In this document: piece after piece, positions 7,255 to 14,929 of the stretch
Numbering within the stretch: position 1 is the first letter of the stretch
Layout: each line of letters opens with the position of its first letter
Assembly: GCA_964624765.1 (NCBI GenBank)
Contig: CAZUZO010000054.1
Span: 1-19,938 of the forward strand
Direction: 5' to 3'
DNA from: JAGTVB01 sp964624765
Lineage (GTDB): Bacteria > Pseudomonadota > Gammaproteobacteria > HK1
Length of the DNA stretch: 19,938 nucleotides
Translations under genes and position numbers: made by a program
The notes under the pieces: model-generated
The model's database searches: none
What the model saw: only the letters and a program-made list of their open reading frames with translations
Told to the model about the DNA's origin: nothing

Positions 7255-8154
7255 ATGATGACTCCCACTCCAGCGAACCGGTTGAGGGGGTTGCTCAATG
7301 CCTCCGATTTACTCATCATGCCTTGTTGCTTTGACGCGTTTTCGGCACGGCTCATTGAACGAGCGGGGTTTCCGTTGACCTTCATGAGTGGGTTTGGTGT
7401 CTCGGCCGTTCGATTGGCGCTGCCGGACACCGGTCTGATCTCTTATGCCGAAATGGTGGATCAAGGGCGCAGCATCTGCCAAGCGGTCTCGATACCGGTG
7501 ATCGGCGATGCCGACACCGGCTATGGCAATGCCGTCAACGTTAAGCGAACGGTGCGCGGCTATGCGCAGGCGGGGTTTGCTTGCATCATGCTTGAAGATC
7601 AAGTGAGCCCCAAGCGTTGTGGGCACACCCAGGGCAAACAGGTGGTGTCACGCCAGGAGGCGCTGGCGCGTATCCGCGCTGCTGTGGATGCACGGGCCGA
7701 GGGACCCGACATCCTCATCATGGCGCGCACCGATGCGCGCGCGACCCACGGTTTGGATGAGGCGCTTTGGCGTGCTCAAGCCTGTCTTGATCTCGGCGCT
7801 GACATCATCTTCGTCGAGGCACCTCAGAGCGAGATGGAATTGCAGCGGATTGCCGAGCACATCTCGGCCCCTTTGATGGCCAACATGATAGAACAAGGTG
7901 AAACACCGCTGGTGCCCCCGGGACGGCTGCGCGAGATGGGGTACAAAATCGTCGCCTATCCTCTGACCTTGCTTATGAGCGCTGCCCAGGCGATGGAGCA
8001 GGCGCTACTCTGCCTGCGTTCCGGTACTCATCCGGCGCTGCTCATGGAATTTTCACGTCTGCGAGATATCGTCGGGTTTCCGGCCTACGATCAGGAGCAG
8101 CTGCGCTACGGTGGCGAGCAGGATCACCACATGAGCAAGAGCAGTCTGGAATGA
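7255..8154 (+). CDS. Isocitrate lyase / PEP mutase superfamily enzyme
   Basis: This protein of about 299 aa has the (beta/alpha)8 fold of the ICL/PEPM superfamily. The Mg-binding segment is VIGDADTGYGN (82-92), followed by MLEDQ (112-116), the lyase signature KRCGH (120-124) with its catalytic-type cysteine, then MARTDA and FVEAP. The cysteine argues for a C-C lyase acting on a small 2-hydroxy-dicarboxylate (2-methylisocitrate lyase or dimethylmalate lyase class) rather than PEP mutase. Oxaloacetate decarboxylase activity cannot be excluded. The frame is open from 7180, but I place the start at ATG 7255 or the adjacent ATG 7258, because residues before it are not family-like and cover the leader hairpin. 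The stop overlaps the next gene by 4 nt. No prp genes are nearby, so the substrate is open. Confidence 0.85.
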   Translation: MMTPTPANRLRGLLNASDLLIMPCCFDAFSARLIERAGFPLTFMSGFGVSAVRLALPDTGLISYAEMVDQGRSICQAVSIPVIGDADTGYGNAVNVKRTVRGYAQAGFACIMLEDQVSPKRCGHTQGKQVVSRQEALARIRAAVDARAEGPDILIMARTDARATHGLDEALWRAQACLDLGADIIFVEAPQSEMELQRIAEHISAPLMANMIEQGETPLVPPGRLREMGYKIVAYPLTLLMSAAQAMEQALLCLRSGTHPALLMEFSRLRDIVGFPAYDQEQLRYGGEQDHHMSKSSLE

Positions 8155-8534
8155 ATCTCGAGAAGGTAATCTTCGGTTTCTTTATCGTGCTGGCGCTGAC
8201 CTTGAATTTTGGCTTCGTGTACGGAGAGATCGATGAGCCCCATCACCATCCTGCCTGGGAGCTGTTTGCCGCCATCGTCGTGAACCTGATTGCCACCGGT
8301 ATCAAGCTGGGGGACCGCTCGCAGGTGGGGGCCATCTTGGTCGCCACCAGCTTGGTGGCGGACTTGCAATTGATCGCCGCAGCGCTCGTGTGGACCCTGG
8401 CAGTGCACGTCACGCAAACGGGTATGCAGCCGTCGACCATGGCCAGCATCGTGTCCCTCGCTGCAGGGGCGGTGGTAGCCAATGTCGTTTCTGTCGTCAT
8501 GCTGGTCATGGATACCATGATGCTGCGGCGGTAG
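8151..8534 (+). CDS. Small four-helix membrane protein linked to K+ channel
   Basis: This 127-aa protein has four likely membrane spans (about residues 7-25, 36-52, 58-86 and 97-120). A short acidic and His-rich external-type loop (GEIDEPHHHP, 25-34) follows the first span. The start ATG overlaps the lyase stop (ATGA), and the stop is 3 nt before the channel gene, so the three genes are translationally linked. I recall a DUF6394-type family of small membrane proteins next to TrkA-like channels, but I cannot confirm membership from sequence alone. A channel accessory subunit is a reasonable guess from context only. Confidence 0.75.
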   Translation: MNLEKVIFGFFIVLALTLNFGFVYGEIDEPHHHPAWELFAAIVVNLIATGIKLGDRSQVGAILVATSLVADLQLIAAALVWTLAVHVTQTGMQPSTMASIVSLAAGAVVANVVSVVMLVMDTMMLRR

Positions 8535-8537
8535 GGT

Positions 8538-10292
8538 GTGGATGTGCAAAGAACCACGGCCATTTGGACCACTGATCTTGAGCGTGTGACGGCCATTGTG
8601 TTGCGCTACATGCGAACGCCCATCCTGCTGTTGATCTTCGTCTTCGCGGTGACTGTGCTGGGCATGGTGGCTACCCCGGGTCGGCCCGTGAACGGTGAGC
8701 CGACCCATATGAGTTTTTTCCATGCGCTGTACTTCTTGACCTACACCGCGACCACCACGGGCTTCGGAGAGATCCCTTCTGAGTTCAGTGAGGCGCAGCG
8801 CCTGTGGGCCATGTTCTCGCTTTTCATCAGCGTCGTTGCCTGGTTGTACGCCATCGGTTCCATTTTTGGGCTGATTCAGAATCCTTTCTTTAGGCGTGCG
8901 CTCGCCCAACGCCGTTTCTCACTGGACGTCAGTCGTATCAAAGGATCTTTCTATGTTCTGTGCGGTTTTGGTGACACGGGTAGCTTGCTGACCCGTGGCT
9001 TGAGCGATGCGGGTTACACGGTGACGGTGATCGACAATGATCCGGTGCGTATCGAGGCGTTGTCCCTGCGCGACTATCCGGTCACCATGCCAGGGCTTTG
9101 TGCCGATGCCGGTATTCCTCGACGGTTGATCGCCGCCGGCCTGGAAATGCCCAACTGTCGGGGAGTGGTGGCGGTGACCGGTGATGAAGGTATCAACCGC
9201 AAGATCGCGGTGATGGCGCATCTCATCAATCCAAGGGCTCTGGCTGTGTGCCGTTCCACCTCGCCAGTGGAGGAGGAATTCCTCAGTAGCCTCGGGACGG
9301 TGATGATCGTGGACCCCTTCGATACCTTCGCCAAACAACTCAGCATTGCTCTGCACCGACCTTCGGTACACACTTTGGGGCAATGGTTGGTGGGGGCTCG
9401 GGGTGTGCGCCTCGACGAGCCGTTGCGTCCGCCCATCGGAGCTTGGATCGTTTGTGGATTCGGTCGGATGGGCCGAAGTCTTCGGACTTCGATGAAGGCG
9501 TGTGGAGTACCGATCAAGGTCATCGATCCGAGGGTGCCGGGGGAATCGACCGCAGAGGGGTACGTGGTCGGTCATGCCAATGCCAGAACCCTGCGGGAGG
9601 CGGGGGTCGAGCGGGCGGTGGGCATTGTCGCGGCCACTAACAGTGATTCGAACAACCTTGGCATTTTGCTGACGGCGCGCGCATTGAACCCCAAATTGTT
9701 TCTATTGGCCAGACAGAACCGCCATGACGATGAGATCGCGTTCGAGTCGATCAGTGCCGATCTGGTGATGCAGCCGAGCCTGGTGACTGCCCGTCGCATG
9801 CTGTTCTTACTCGTGTCGCCGATGATCCATGCCTTTCTCGAGTTCCTACAAGAGGCCCGTGTGTCACTGGTGGTGGATACGCTGCGGCGCCTGAAGGAGA
9901 CCGTCGGTGAGGAACGCCCTGAGCTCTGGACGGAGACAATTTCTGTTGAGATGGGGCAGGCGAGGGCGGTGCTCAAGGCCAAGGGATTCGATATCACCCT
10001 CGGTGATCTCATGCGCGATGTTCGCGACCGCGAGCGCTCCAGCGCCTGTGTTCCACTCGTGCTCAGGCGATGGAAGCAAACGAACTTTCTGCCTAAGGGC
10101 TGTGAGGTCGTGCAGCCCGGCGACCAGATCCTTTTTTGTGGAACCGTGCGAGCCCGTCGTCAACTTTCCGTGGCGCTCAATGACCCCTACATTCGCGAAT
10201 ATCTGATAACCGGCAAGGAAGAGGCGCGTGGACTGCTGGCCAAGTGGGCGTTCAAATGGTGGCAGCAGCGTCAGAGCATTACGGCCTGCTAG
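8538..10292 (+). CDS. Two-TM potassium channel with tandem TrkA (RCK) domains
   Basis: This 584-aa protein starts at GTG 8538. It has a transmembrane helix (about 28-46), a pore loop with the filter-like TTTGFGE (72-78), and a second helix (88-113). Two cytoplasmic TrkA-N Rossmann domains follow, opening with YVLCGFGDTGSLL (139-151) and WIVCGFGRMGRSL (303-315). The C-terminus looks TrkA-C-like. The layout is that of ligand-gated K+ channels with tandem RCK domains on one chain. The usual filter TVGYG is changed to TTGFG, so selectivity may differ from that of standard channels. GXGXXG nucleotide-binding motifs in both RCK domains suggest NAD(H)- or nucleotide-gating. It is the third gene of the lyase operon. 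Confidence 0.88.
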   Translation: MDVQRTTAIWTTDLERVTAIVLRYMRTPILLLIFVFAVTVLGMVATPGRPVNGEPTHMSFFHALYFLTYTATTTGFGEIPSEFSEAQRLWAMFSLFISVVAWLYAIGSIFGLIQNPFFRRALAQRRFSLDVSRIKGSFYVLCGFGDTGSLLTRGLSDAGYTVTVIDNDPVRIEALSLRDYPVTMPGLCADAGIPRRLIAAGLEMPNCRGVVAVTGDEGINRKIAVMAHLINPRALAVCRSTSPVEEEFLSSLGTVMIVDPFDTFAKQLSIALHRPSVHTLGQWLVGARGVRLDEPLRPPIGAWIVCGFGRMGRSLRTSMKACGVPIKVIDPRVPGESTAEGYVVGHANARTLREAGVERAVGIVAATNSDSNNLGILLTARALNPKLFLLARQNRHDDEIAFESISADLVMQPSLVTARRMLFLLVSPMIHAFLEFLQEARVSLVVDTLRRLKETVGEERPELWTETISVEMGQARAVLKAKGFDITLGDLMRDVRDRERSSACVPLVLRRWKQTNFLPKGCEVVQPGDQILFCGTVRARRQLSVALNDPYIREYLITGKEEARGLLAKWAFKWWQQRQSITAC

Positions 10293-10362
10293 ACATCAGC
10301 GGCATCCTGAGCGCCTAAGCTGTTGGTCATGGGCGTTTGTGGGGCACCGTGACTCAAGTCTC

Positions 10363-10505
10363 AGAGGTTGTGAAAAAACCTGCTACACAACCCGATAGCG
10401 GCGTTGGGCGGTGCTCGCTCCTCGCCTATCTACCTGATATGTCTCTTGGCTTTGCGCCGTCCGCCTGGCTCTCGGGCCGCTCGCGACGGTTTTTTCACAA
10501 CCTCT
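10363..10505. mobile_element. MITE-like element, family A copy 2
   Basis: This 143-bp element has perfect 18-bp inverted ends: AGAGGTTGTGAAAAAACC at 10363-10380 and its exact complement at 10488-10505. It matches 6664-6807 along its full length. It lies between the convergent channel gene and the 139-aa orphan gene. Its oppositely oriented U-tracts at the ends could serve both as weak terminators. No target duplication is evident at this copy. Confidence 0.82.
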
Positions 10506-10579
10506 CGCCCCGATGCGGCGAGTCCCGCGGCGCATCATTCTCGAACCACGGGTCTTTTGGGCAAGCCACCACCTCTTAC

Positions 10580-10999
10580 CTAGACCGGCTCATTGAAGAG
10601 TCTTGCCAGCGCGGCGGCGGTGAGGTGTTTGAGTTCCCGGTCCCGCACGGCTTGAGCGCCGACTTGCCTCGCCTGTTGGTTTTGCGGATGCTCCATGCTA
10701 TTCATGCAGCGCCCCACCAAGTAGCTGACATCTTGGGGTGAGAACCCGGGGGTCTGCTGCAGGCAGACCGCCAGCGCGGCCAAGCATTGGGTTTTATCGA
10801 GGCCCTGTTCCGCCGCCAGCTCGATGATGGCACCGTAGGCGAAGTGGGCGTAGCCCAAACGTTTTTCGGGGATGGTTAAGACCCGCGGATCGAGGGGGGC
10901 GAGACACGTCCGAAGCAATGCGGCAACACGGGTCACGACGGGATCGATGGCCCGGCTGCGTTGATCCCGGTGGATGGTTGGTTGCTGAAAGATTCCCAT
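10580..10999 (-). CDS. Hypothetical 139-aa helical protein
   Basis: I do not recognise this protein. It is predicted mostly alpha-helical and soluble, with two cysteines near Leu/Ala-rich helices (KTQCLAALAVCLQQ) and a lone third in GRCMNSMEH. It has no signal peptide. Its composition and long central helices look like a real protein, and the antisense frames do not. The ATG is only about 20 bp from the AT-rich palindrome at 11013-11030, which supplies a TATAAT in this direction, so the transcript would have a very short leader. No clear ribosome binding site is present. It is divergent from the sulfur-globule-like gene. Confidence 0.6.
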   Translation of the reverse strand: MGIFQQPTIHRDQRSRAIDPVVTRVAALLRTCLAPLDPRVLTIPEKRLGYAHFAYGAIIELAAEQGLDKTQCLAALAVCLQQTPGFSPQDVSYLVGRCMNSMEHPQNQQARQVGAQAVRDRELKHLTAAALARLFNEPV

Positions 11000-11001
11000 G
11001 T

Positions 11002-11030
11002 TTGACTATATCAGAATATTATAATATTCT
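11002..11030 (+). promoter_or_regulatory. Divergent promoter with perfect 18-bp AT palindrome
   Basis: AGAATATTATAATATTCT (11013-11030) is a perfect palindrome in otherwise GC-rich DNA. For the plus-strand gene, TTGACT (11002-11007) lies 17 nt before TATTCT (11025-11030). For the minus-strand gene, a TATAAT (complement of 11018-11023) is available. The palindrome covers both -10 regions and could be an operator controlling both genes at once. Confidence 0.55.
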
Positions 11031-11087
11031 TTTATTGTTCTTTGATGTTGCTTTTGAAGCCTCCAACCTAACGACGGGAGAACTCCG

Positions 11088-11414
11088 ATGAGAAAGCTAG
11101 CGCGCGTGCTAACGGCGACCGCCCTATTGAGCGGAGCCACATTATCTTTGCCGACGGCCCAGGCCTGGACCCCTTGGGGAGGAAATATGTTTGGTCTCGA
11201 TTTTGGCCAAAGCACAGGATATGCCGGTTACCCAGGCTCTGGCAACGGTCCGTGGGGCGTGAGCCTGTTTGGCCTCGATTTCGGGCAGAGCATCGGTTAC
11301 GGTCAATATTACGGTAGCCCTGGACCTTACGCTCATCCGCCTTACTACTCTCAGCCTTTTGTGCTGTCCAGCACGGCGGCCAGCCCAGTCGATGAGCGGC
11401 CTGTGACTTACTAG
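11088..11414 (+). CDS. Secreted Gly/Tyr/Pro-rich protein, sulfur-globule-like
   Basis: This 108-aa precursor has a clear Sec signal peptide (MRKLAR, hydrophobic 7-22, cleavage likely after AQA at 24-26), giving a mature protein of about 82 aa. The mature part carries an internal duplication: W-PWGGNMFGLDFGQSTGY (27-45) and GPWGVSLFGLDFGQSIGY (54-71). A Tyr/Pro-rich tail (YYGSPGPYAHPPYY) follows. It has no cysteine. Small secreted proteins with aromatic and glycine-rich repeats and WGPW-like openings resemble sulfur-globule envelope proteins of purple and other sulfur bacteria. The resemblance is by composition and layout only. GGGAGA lies just upstream of the ATG, a good ribosome binding site. 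Other structural or exopolymer roles are possible. Confidence 0.7.
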   Translation: MRKLARVLTATALLSGATLSLPTAQAWTPWGGNMFGLDFGQSTGYAGYPGSGNGPWGVSLFGLDFGQSIGYGQYYGSPGPYAHPPYYSQPFVLSSTAASPVDERPVTY

Positions 11415-11470
11415 CGCCGGTGCTGGGGATGCCGACCATGGCCGTCGATGCCTTCCGAAAGTTGGCCGGC

Positions 11471-12175
11471 TCATCGCCGTAGCCGCTGAAGTAAAGGGGG
11501 TGGTTTTTCCATCCCCTTTGTCCCCTTCGGGCTTGGCCGGCTTAGTTCATCGATGAATTCAAGAATGGCGTACATAGCCTGACAGAAGTGCCCAGATTGG
11601 GTGAAGCCGGTGCCTGCACGGGGCTTGAAGCTGTGATCGGCCTCTTCCAACCAGCAAAAACGGATCGATCCTGACAGCGGATAGCTTTGCACCTCGTCTC
11701 GAGTGCCAAGGGAATCGCGCGTGCCCTGGCAGATGAGCGTCGGGGTTCGCAGGGTGCGCAGGTGTTCTGTGCGCGTCTGAGTCGATTTTCCGGGTGGGTG
11801 AAAGGGGTATCCCAGACACACCACGGCGGCTATGCCGACTTGATCCGCGACCAGGGTGGCGATGCGGCCCCCCAAAGACTTGCCGCCGATCGCAAGCCGT
11901 TGGTAGGGAACCCCTGTTTGCACCAACGAAATGATCGTGGCATGCCAGGCGTCGATGAGCTGATCTTGTCGGTTCGGCGGCCGGCGTCTACCGTCTCGGC
12001 GCATGGCCTGTCGATAGGGGAACTCGAAGCGCACCACCTGCAGTCCTCCTACACGAGCTCCCTGCCTCGATAATCCCTCGGCGAACCCCGTCATGAACGG
12101 CGAATCCATGCCTTGGCCGGCTCCGTGGGCAAGCACCAGGGTCCACCTCGCGTTCTGCGGCCCGTTTCGGATCAT
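11471..12175 (-). CDS. Alpha/beta-hydrolase, KANL3/Tex30-like
   Basis: This 234-aa cytoplasmic alpha/beta-hydrolase has the oxyanion-region HGAG (17-20), the nucleophile elbow GGKSLGG (Ser100), the acid GTRD (Asp154) and ADHSF (His181). The set resembles the KANL3/Tex30 'dienelactone hydrolase-like' family, whose substrates are unknown. Its ATG overlaps the gshA stop by 4 nt, so it is translated as the second gene of a gshA operon. The last 15 or so residues (after SRPSPKG) look like a basic add-on encoded over a GC-rich hairpin and may not be part of the fold. Confidence 0.85.
   Translation of the reverse strand: MIRNGPQNARWTLVLAHGAGQGMDSPFMTGFAEGLSRQGARVGGLQVVRFEFPYRQAMRRDGRRRPPNRQDQLIDAWHATIISLVQTGVPYQRLAIGGKSLGGRIATLVADQVGIAAVVCLGYPFHPPGKSTQTRTEHLRTLRTPTLICQGTRDSLGTRDEVQSYPLSGSIRFCWLEEADHSFKPRAGTGFTQSGHFCQAMYAILEFIDELSRPSPKGTKGMEKPPPLLQRLRR
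11493..11519. other. GC-rich hairpin with T5 loop at end of hydrolase gene
   Basis: AAAGGGGGTGG (11493-11503) and CCATCCCCTTT (11509-11519) can pair through 11 bp with one G-U around TTTTT. It lies inside the 3' end of the hydrolase gene and 79 bp past the sulfur-globule-like gene's stop. It could slow or end plus-strand transcription, although no U-run follows the stem. Confidence 0.3.
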
Positions 12176-13830
12176 TTCACTGCCTGGCTATCGATTTCCA
12201 TATCGGTTGCGTTAGGGCCATGGGTGGCGCGCGGCTTAAGTGTTGGCAGGGCGTTACAGATTTCCACCCGTGTAAAATACTGCTGCAGGTACGCTTCAAA
12301 CGGGATGTTATCTGCAGCCTCTAACGCTTGTTGCTGCAGTTGCGATCGTCTCGCCCATTCCTGGAAGATCTGGCTATCCGGTTTGCTAAGGGGGCGTTGG
12401 GTGAAGTAAGCATGATGTTGCTGTGCCATACGCAGCGCAAAATCGAAAAATGACTCGTCATGGGTGCGCATGGCCTGGAGCACCTTGGCGGACGGGGTTT
12501 GCTCGGGGTCGTGTATCGTTTCCTTCAGCAACCCGAGGCTTTGCTGGTAGGGATGCTCGATCTCCTCTGAATCCAATAGTTCACATAGGCCCTGCAGGCT
12601 ATCGAATACTTCCATGGCAAGGGTACCGAGGGGTTGCGTGCCGAGGCCGCTGTGGAGCACCAGCGATGGGTCCCGTCCCTGACGGGCGACGGCCGCTTGA
12701 TTCCAATTGATCGCTTGTCGCTCCTGGTGACTGATCAAAGGACTCTCGCTCAGCAGGCAATACAGGAGCAAAGCTTCCAGGAAACGAACCTCCGTGGCGG
12801 TGATGCCGATGGGGCTGAAGGGGTCGAGATCGAGGGATCGCAGCTCGACGTATTCGATGCCTCGCCGCTTTAGTGCCAGGGACGGGGGTTCATGGGGGAG
12901 AGCGGTCTGCTTGGGTCGCATGGTACTGTAGTATTCGGCCTCAATCTGCAGCAGGTTGGCGGTCAGCTGACGGTATTGGCCATCCACCATAACGCCGATG
13001 CGCTGGTATTCCGGGTAAGGCGTGCGCAGAGCGTGGGCCAGGCTGGCCAGATAGTCGTCGAGGCTGTCATAACAGATGGTCAGGCTGGCTGGAGACTTGT
13101 TGCGGTAGCCGATATCACTCATACGCAGCGAGGTGGCATGAGGAGCAAAACAGGTGCCGGCGTCGAAAAACGGAAGGTTCGGTTGGCGGTTGCCAAAGAA
13201 GGAACGGCACAGTGCCGGTGATGCCCCGAACAAGTAAATGGGCAACCAGCCGACCCGTTGAAGGTTACGAATCAGGCCAAAATAGGCCTCCGAGACGAAC
13301 TCCTTTAAAGGCCGGGCGTCACGTTCATGATCTTGATAGACCGGCCAGAACCGCTCAGGCAGTGAATAGTTGAAATGAATGCCGGCGATGATCTGCATGG
13401 CGTGTCCGTACCGATGTCCGAGACCTCGCCGATAGATGTGCTTGAACATTCCCAGATTGGAGCAGCCGTAACGGGCCAATGGGATCGTGTGCTCTCCCTC
13501 CAGCAGGCAAGGCATGCTGGTGGCCCAGAGTAATTCGTCATCAAGGTGGTGGTGGACAAACTGATGAGTTTGATGCAGGAAAGCAAGCACCGCGTCTGTT
13601 TCAGCGTAGGGCGCGGTAATGAATTCCAACAGGGCCTCCGAATAGTCCGTGGTGATGGAGGGGTGAGTCAGGGGCGAGCCGAGGGCAGTGGGATGCGGCG
13701 TCTTGGCGATCTGACCACTGGGGGTGACCCGCAGGCTTTCCTTCTCCAACCCTTTCTTGCCGCCGCAAAGTAGAGTGCACTGATTGCGCGCGAGCAATTG
13801 ACTGAGACGCTTTTCCAGGAGACGATCCAT
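12172..13830 (-). CDS. gshA: Glutamate-cysteine ligase (gamma-glutamylcysteine synthetase)
   Basis: This 552-aa protein is the E. coli-type (class I) GshA, which joins glutamate to cysteine with ATP as the first and limiting step of glutathione synthesis. The N-terminal GLEKESLRV (28-36), the region with THPSITTDYSEALLEFIT (75-92), and the conserved YVELRSLDLDPFSPIG block are all as in the family. It is somewhat longer than the E. coli enzyme at the C-terminus. The start ATG at 13830 has AAGGA 9 nt upstream. It is the first gene of a two-gene unit with an overlapping hydrolase. No gshB is in the window. Confidence 0.95.
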   Translation of the reverse strand: MDRLLEKRLSQLLARNQCTLLCGGKKGLEKESLRVTPSGQIAKTPHPTALGSPLTHPSITTDYSEALLEFITAPYAETDAVLAFLHQTHQFVHHHLDDELLWATSMPCLLEGEHTIPLARYGCSNLGMFKHIYRRGLGHRYGHAMQIIAGIHFNYSLPERFWPVYQDHERDARPLKEFVSEAYFGLIRNLQRVGWLPIYLFGASPALCRSFFGNRQPNLPFFDAGTCFAPHATSLRMSDIGYRNKSPASLTICYDSLDDYLASLAHALRTPYPEYQRIGVMVDGQYRQLTANLLQIEAEYYSTMRPKQTALPHEPPSLALKRRGIEYVELRSLDLDPFSPIGITATEVRFLEALLLYCLLSESPLISHQERQAINWNQAAVARQGRDPSLVLHSGLGTQPLGTLAMEVFDSLQGLCELLDSEEIEHPYQQSLGLLKETIHDPEQTPSAKVLQAMRTHDESFFDFALRMAQQHHAYFTQRPLSKPDSQIFQEWARRSQLQQQALEAADNIPFEAYLQQYFTRVEICNALPTLKPRATHGPNATDMEIDSQAVK

Positions 13831-14176
13831 GAGGGAGATTCCTTGCGATAGAGGGATGAACAGGCTAACCGGCCAATTGCTCTAAACCCTGTCTAGATCG
13901 GCGGGATGCTACACAGTTGCGGCGTTTCAAAATCGCTTCCGACGATTTTTTCCCGTGGCGCGCCTGGCAACCTGCCACGCACGGGACACTTCTTGAAGCA
14001 GCTTCGTAGGGCGACGAAGCGCGGTAACGCTTGCGGCTCAATGGGATTTTGCCCCATATTTAACGATCCGGCCAAGGTTACCAGGACGAGAATGTCTAAT
14101 CATGCCATTAAAGTAATCTGCCAGGTGAACAGAAGAGCGGGGAAGAGGTCTGAGTCTTCAAGTTGGAGGCGTTAGG
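13831..14176. other. Divergent intergenic region between gshA and amidotransferase gene
   Basis: This region holds repeat B copy 2 (13918-14012) and a small hairpin at 14002-14019 (CTTCGT/ACGAAG). Near the downstream end is a strong GGAGG (14165-14169) serving the GTG start at 14177. I see no convincing promoter boxes for either gene. Short open frames spanning it start or end within the repeat and look non-coding. Confidence 0.5.
13918..14012. repeat. Short hairpin-rich repeat, family B copy 2
   Basis: It has the same core as 33-53: AAAATCG (13929-13935) and CGATTTT (13943-13949) around a 7-nt loop. A second stem, CGTGGC (13954-13959) with GCCACG (13974-13979), follows. The right end CTTGAAGCAGCTTC matches the ends at 101-110 and 16756-16772 with a few changes. 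It is non-coding. Confidence 0.5.
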
Positions 14177-14929
14177 GTGGGAAAACGTGCGCTTCTTATT
14201 CGCCATGTCAGGAATAAGCGCAACGACCGACTCTCGCACTACCTGCTAAACCTCGGCTATGCCCTTGAGTGGTGTTGTCCGGTCAATGGAGATCGGTTGC
14301 CGAAGATCGATGGCCACCACCAGATCGCCGTCGTTTATGGGGGCATTCAGAGTGCCAATGACGGGGCGGATCGGCCCTACATTCGCCAAGAGATCGATTG
14401 GATCGCTCGGTGGGTTTCTCAAGGGTTGCCGTTTCTGGGGATCTGCCTGGGAGCACAATTGCTCGCCCGTGCCTTGGGTGCGCGGGTCGAGCTTCACCCC
14501 CTGGGTTTGGCTGAGGTGGGGTACGTCATGGTGCGACCCACTGCCGGAGGCCGAGGGTTTATGGATTTTCCACAACCTTTCTATGAGTGGCATAGGGAGG
14601 GATTCGAGGTTCCGCAGGAGGCCGAACTCGTGGCAACAGGGGACGTGTTTCCCAACCAAGCTTTCCGATTTCGTGAGCATGTGTACGGTTTGCAGTTTCA
14701 TCCGGAAGTGACGCCCGAGATTATCTTGGCCTGGATGGGTGAAGCACCGAAGACGCTCGATTATCCGGGAGCTCATTGCCGTGGCCGTCAGGTGTTGGAC
14801 ATGCGTCGATTCGACCGGTGCACCAGCCTGTGGTTGGTTCAGTTTCTCACCGAGTGGCTTGGAGCGACCGACGTCGACGAAGGGGATGGGCGGGGGGGCT
14901 TGCGTTGGGTGGACGACCGTTTGTCATGA
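14177..14929 (+). CDS. Class I glutamine amidotransferase
   Basis: This 250-aa stand-alone GATase1-domain protein carries the full triad: GICLGAQ (Cys90), and QFHPEV (His175 and Glu177). It would release ammonia from glutamine or act as a gamma-glutamyl hydrolase-type enzyme. The partner is not evident. The fold and length match the GuaA N-terminal-like 'GATase' group often annotated as GMP synthase-like. The GTG start is well supported by GGAGG seven nt upstream. A C-terminal tail of about 20 residues beyond the domain is rich in Gly and Asp. The stop overlaps the lipoprotein start by 4 nt. Location after gshA in divergent orientation is suggestive of glutathione metabolism, but this is inference. 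Confidence 0.88.
   Translation: MGKRALLIRHVRNKRNDRLSHYLLNLGYALEWCCPVNGDRLPKIDGHHQIAVVYGGIQSANDGADRPYIRQEIDWIARWVSQGLPFLGICLGAQLLARALGARVELHPLGLAEVGYVMVRPTAGGRGFMDFPQPFYEWHREGFEVPQEAELVATGDVFPNQAFRFREHVYGLQFHPEVTPEIILAWMGEAPKTLDYPGAHCRGRQVLDMRRFDRCTSLWLVQFLTEWLGATDVDEGDGRGGLRWVDDRLS

Noticed and set aside
8124..8909. A long minus-strand open frame (261 codons) opposite the membrane protein and channel genes
   Set aside because: Its composition is His/Gln/Arg-rich and repetitive. It lies fully antisense to two clearly recognisable genes, so it is a shadow of their codon pattern.
10337..10741. A plus-strand frame of 134 codons spanning repeat A copy 2
   Set aside because: Most of it is the MITE-like element and the antisense of the 139-aa gene, so it is unlikely to be coding.
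14246..14776. A minus-strand open frame opposite the amidotransferase
   Set aside because: It overlaps a gene with an intact catalytic triad and has no recognisable domain or upstream ribosome binding site.
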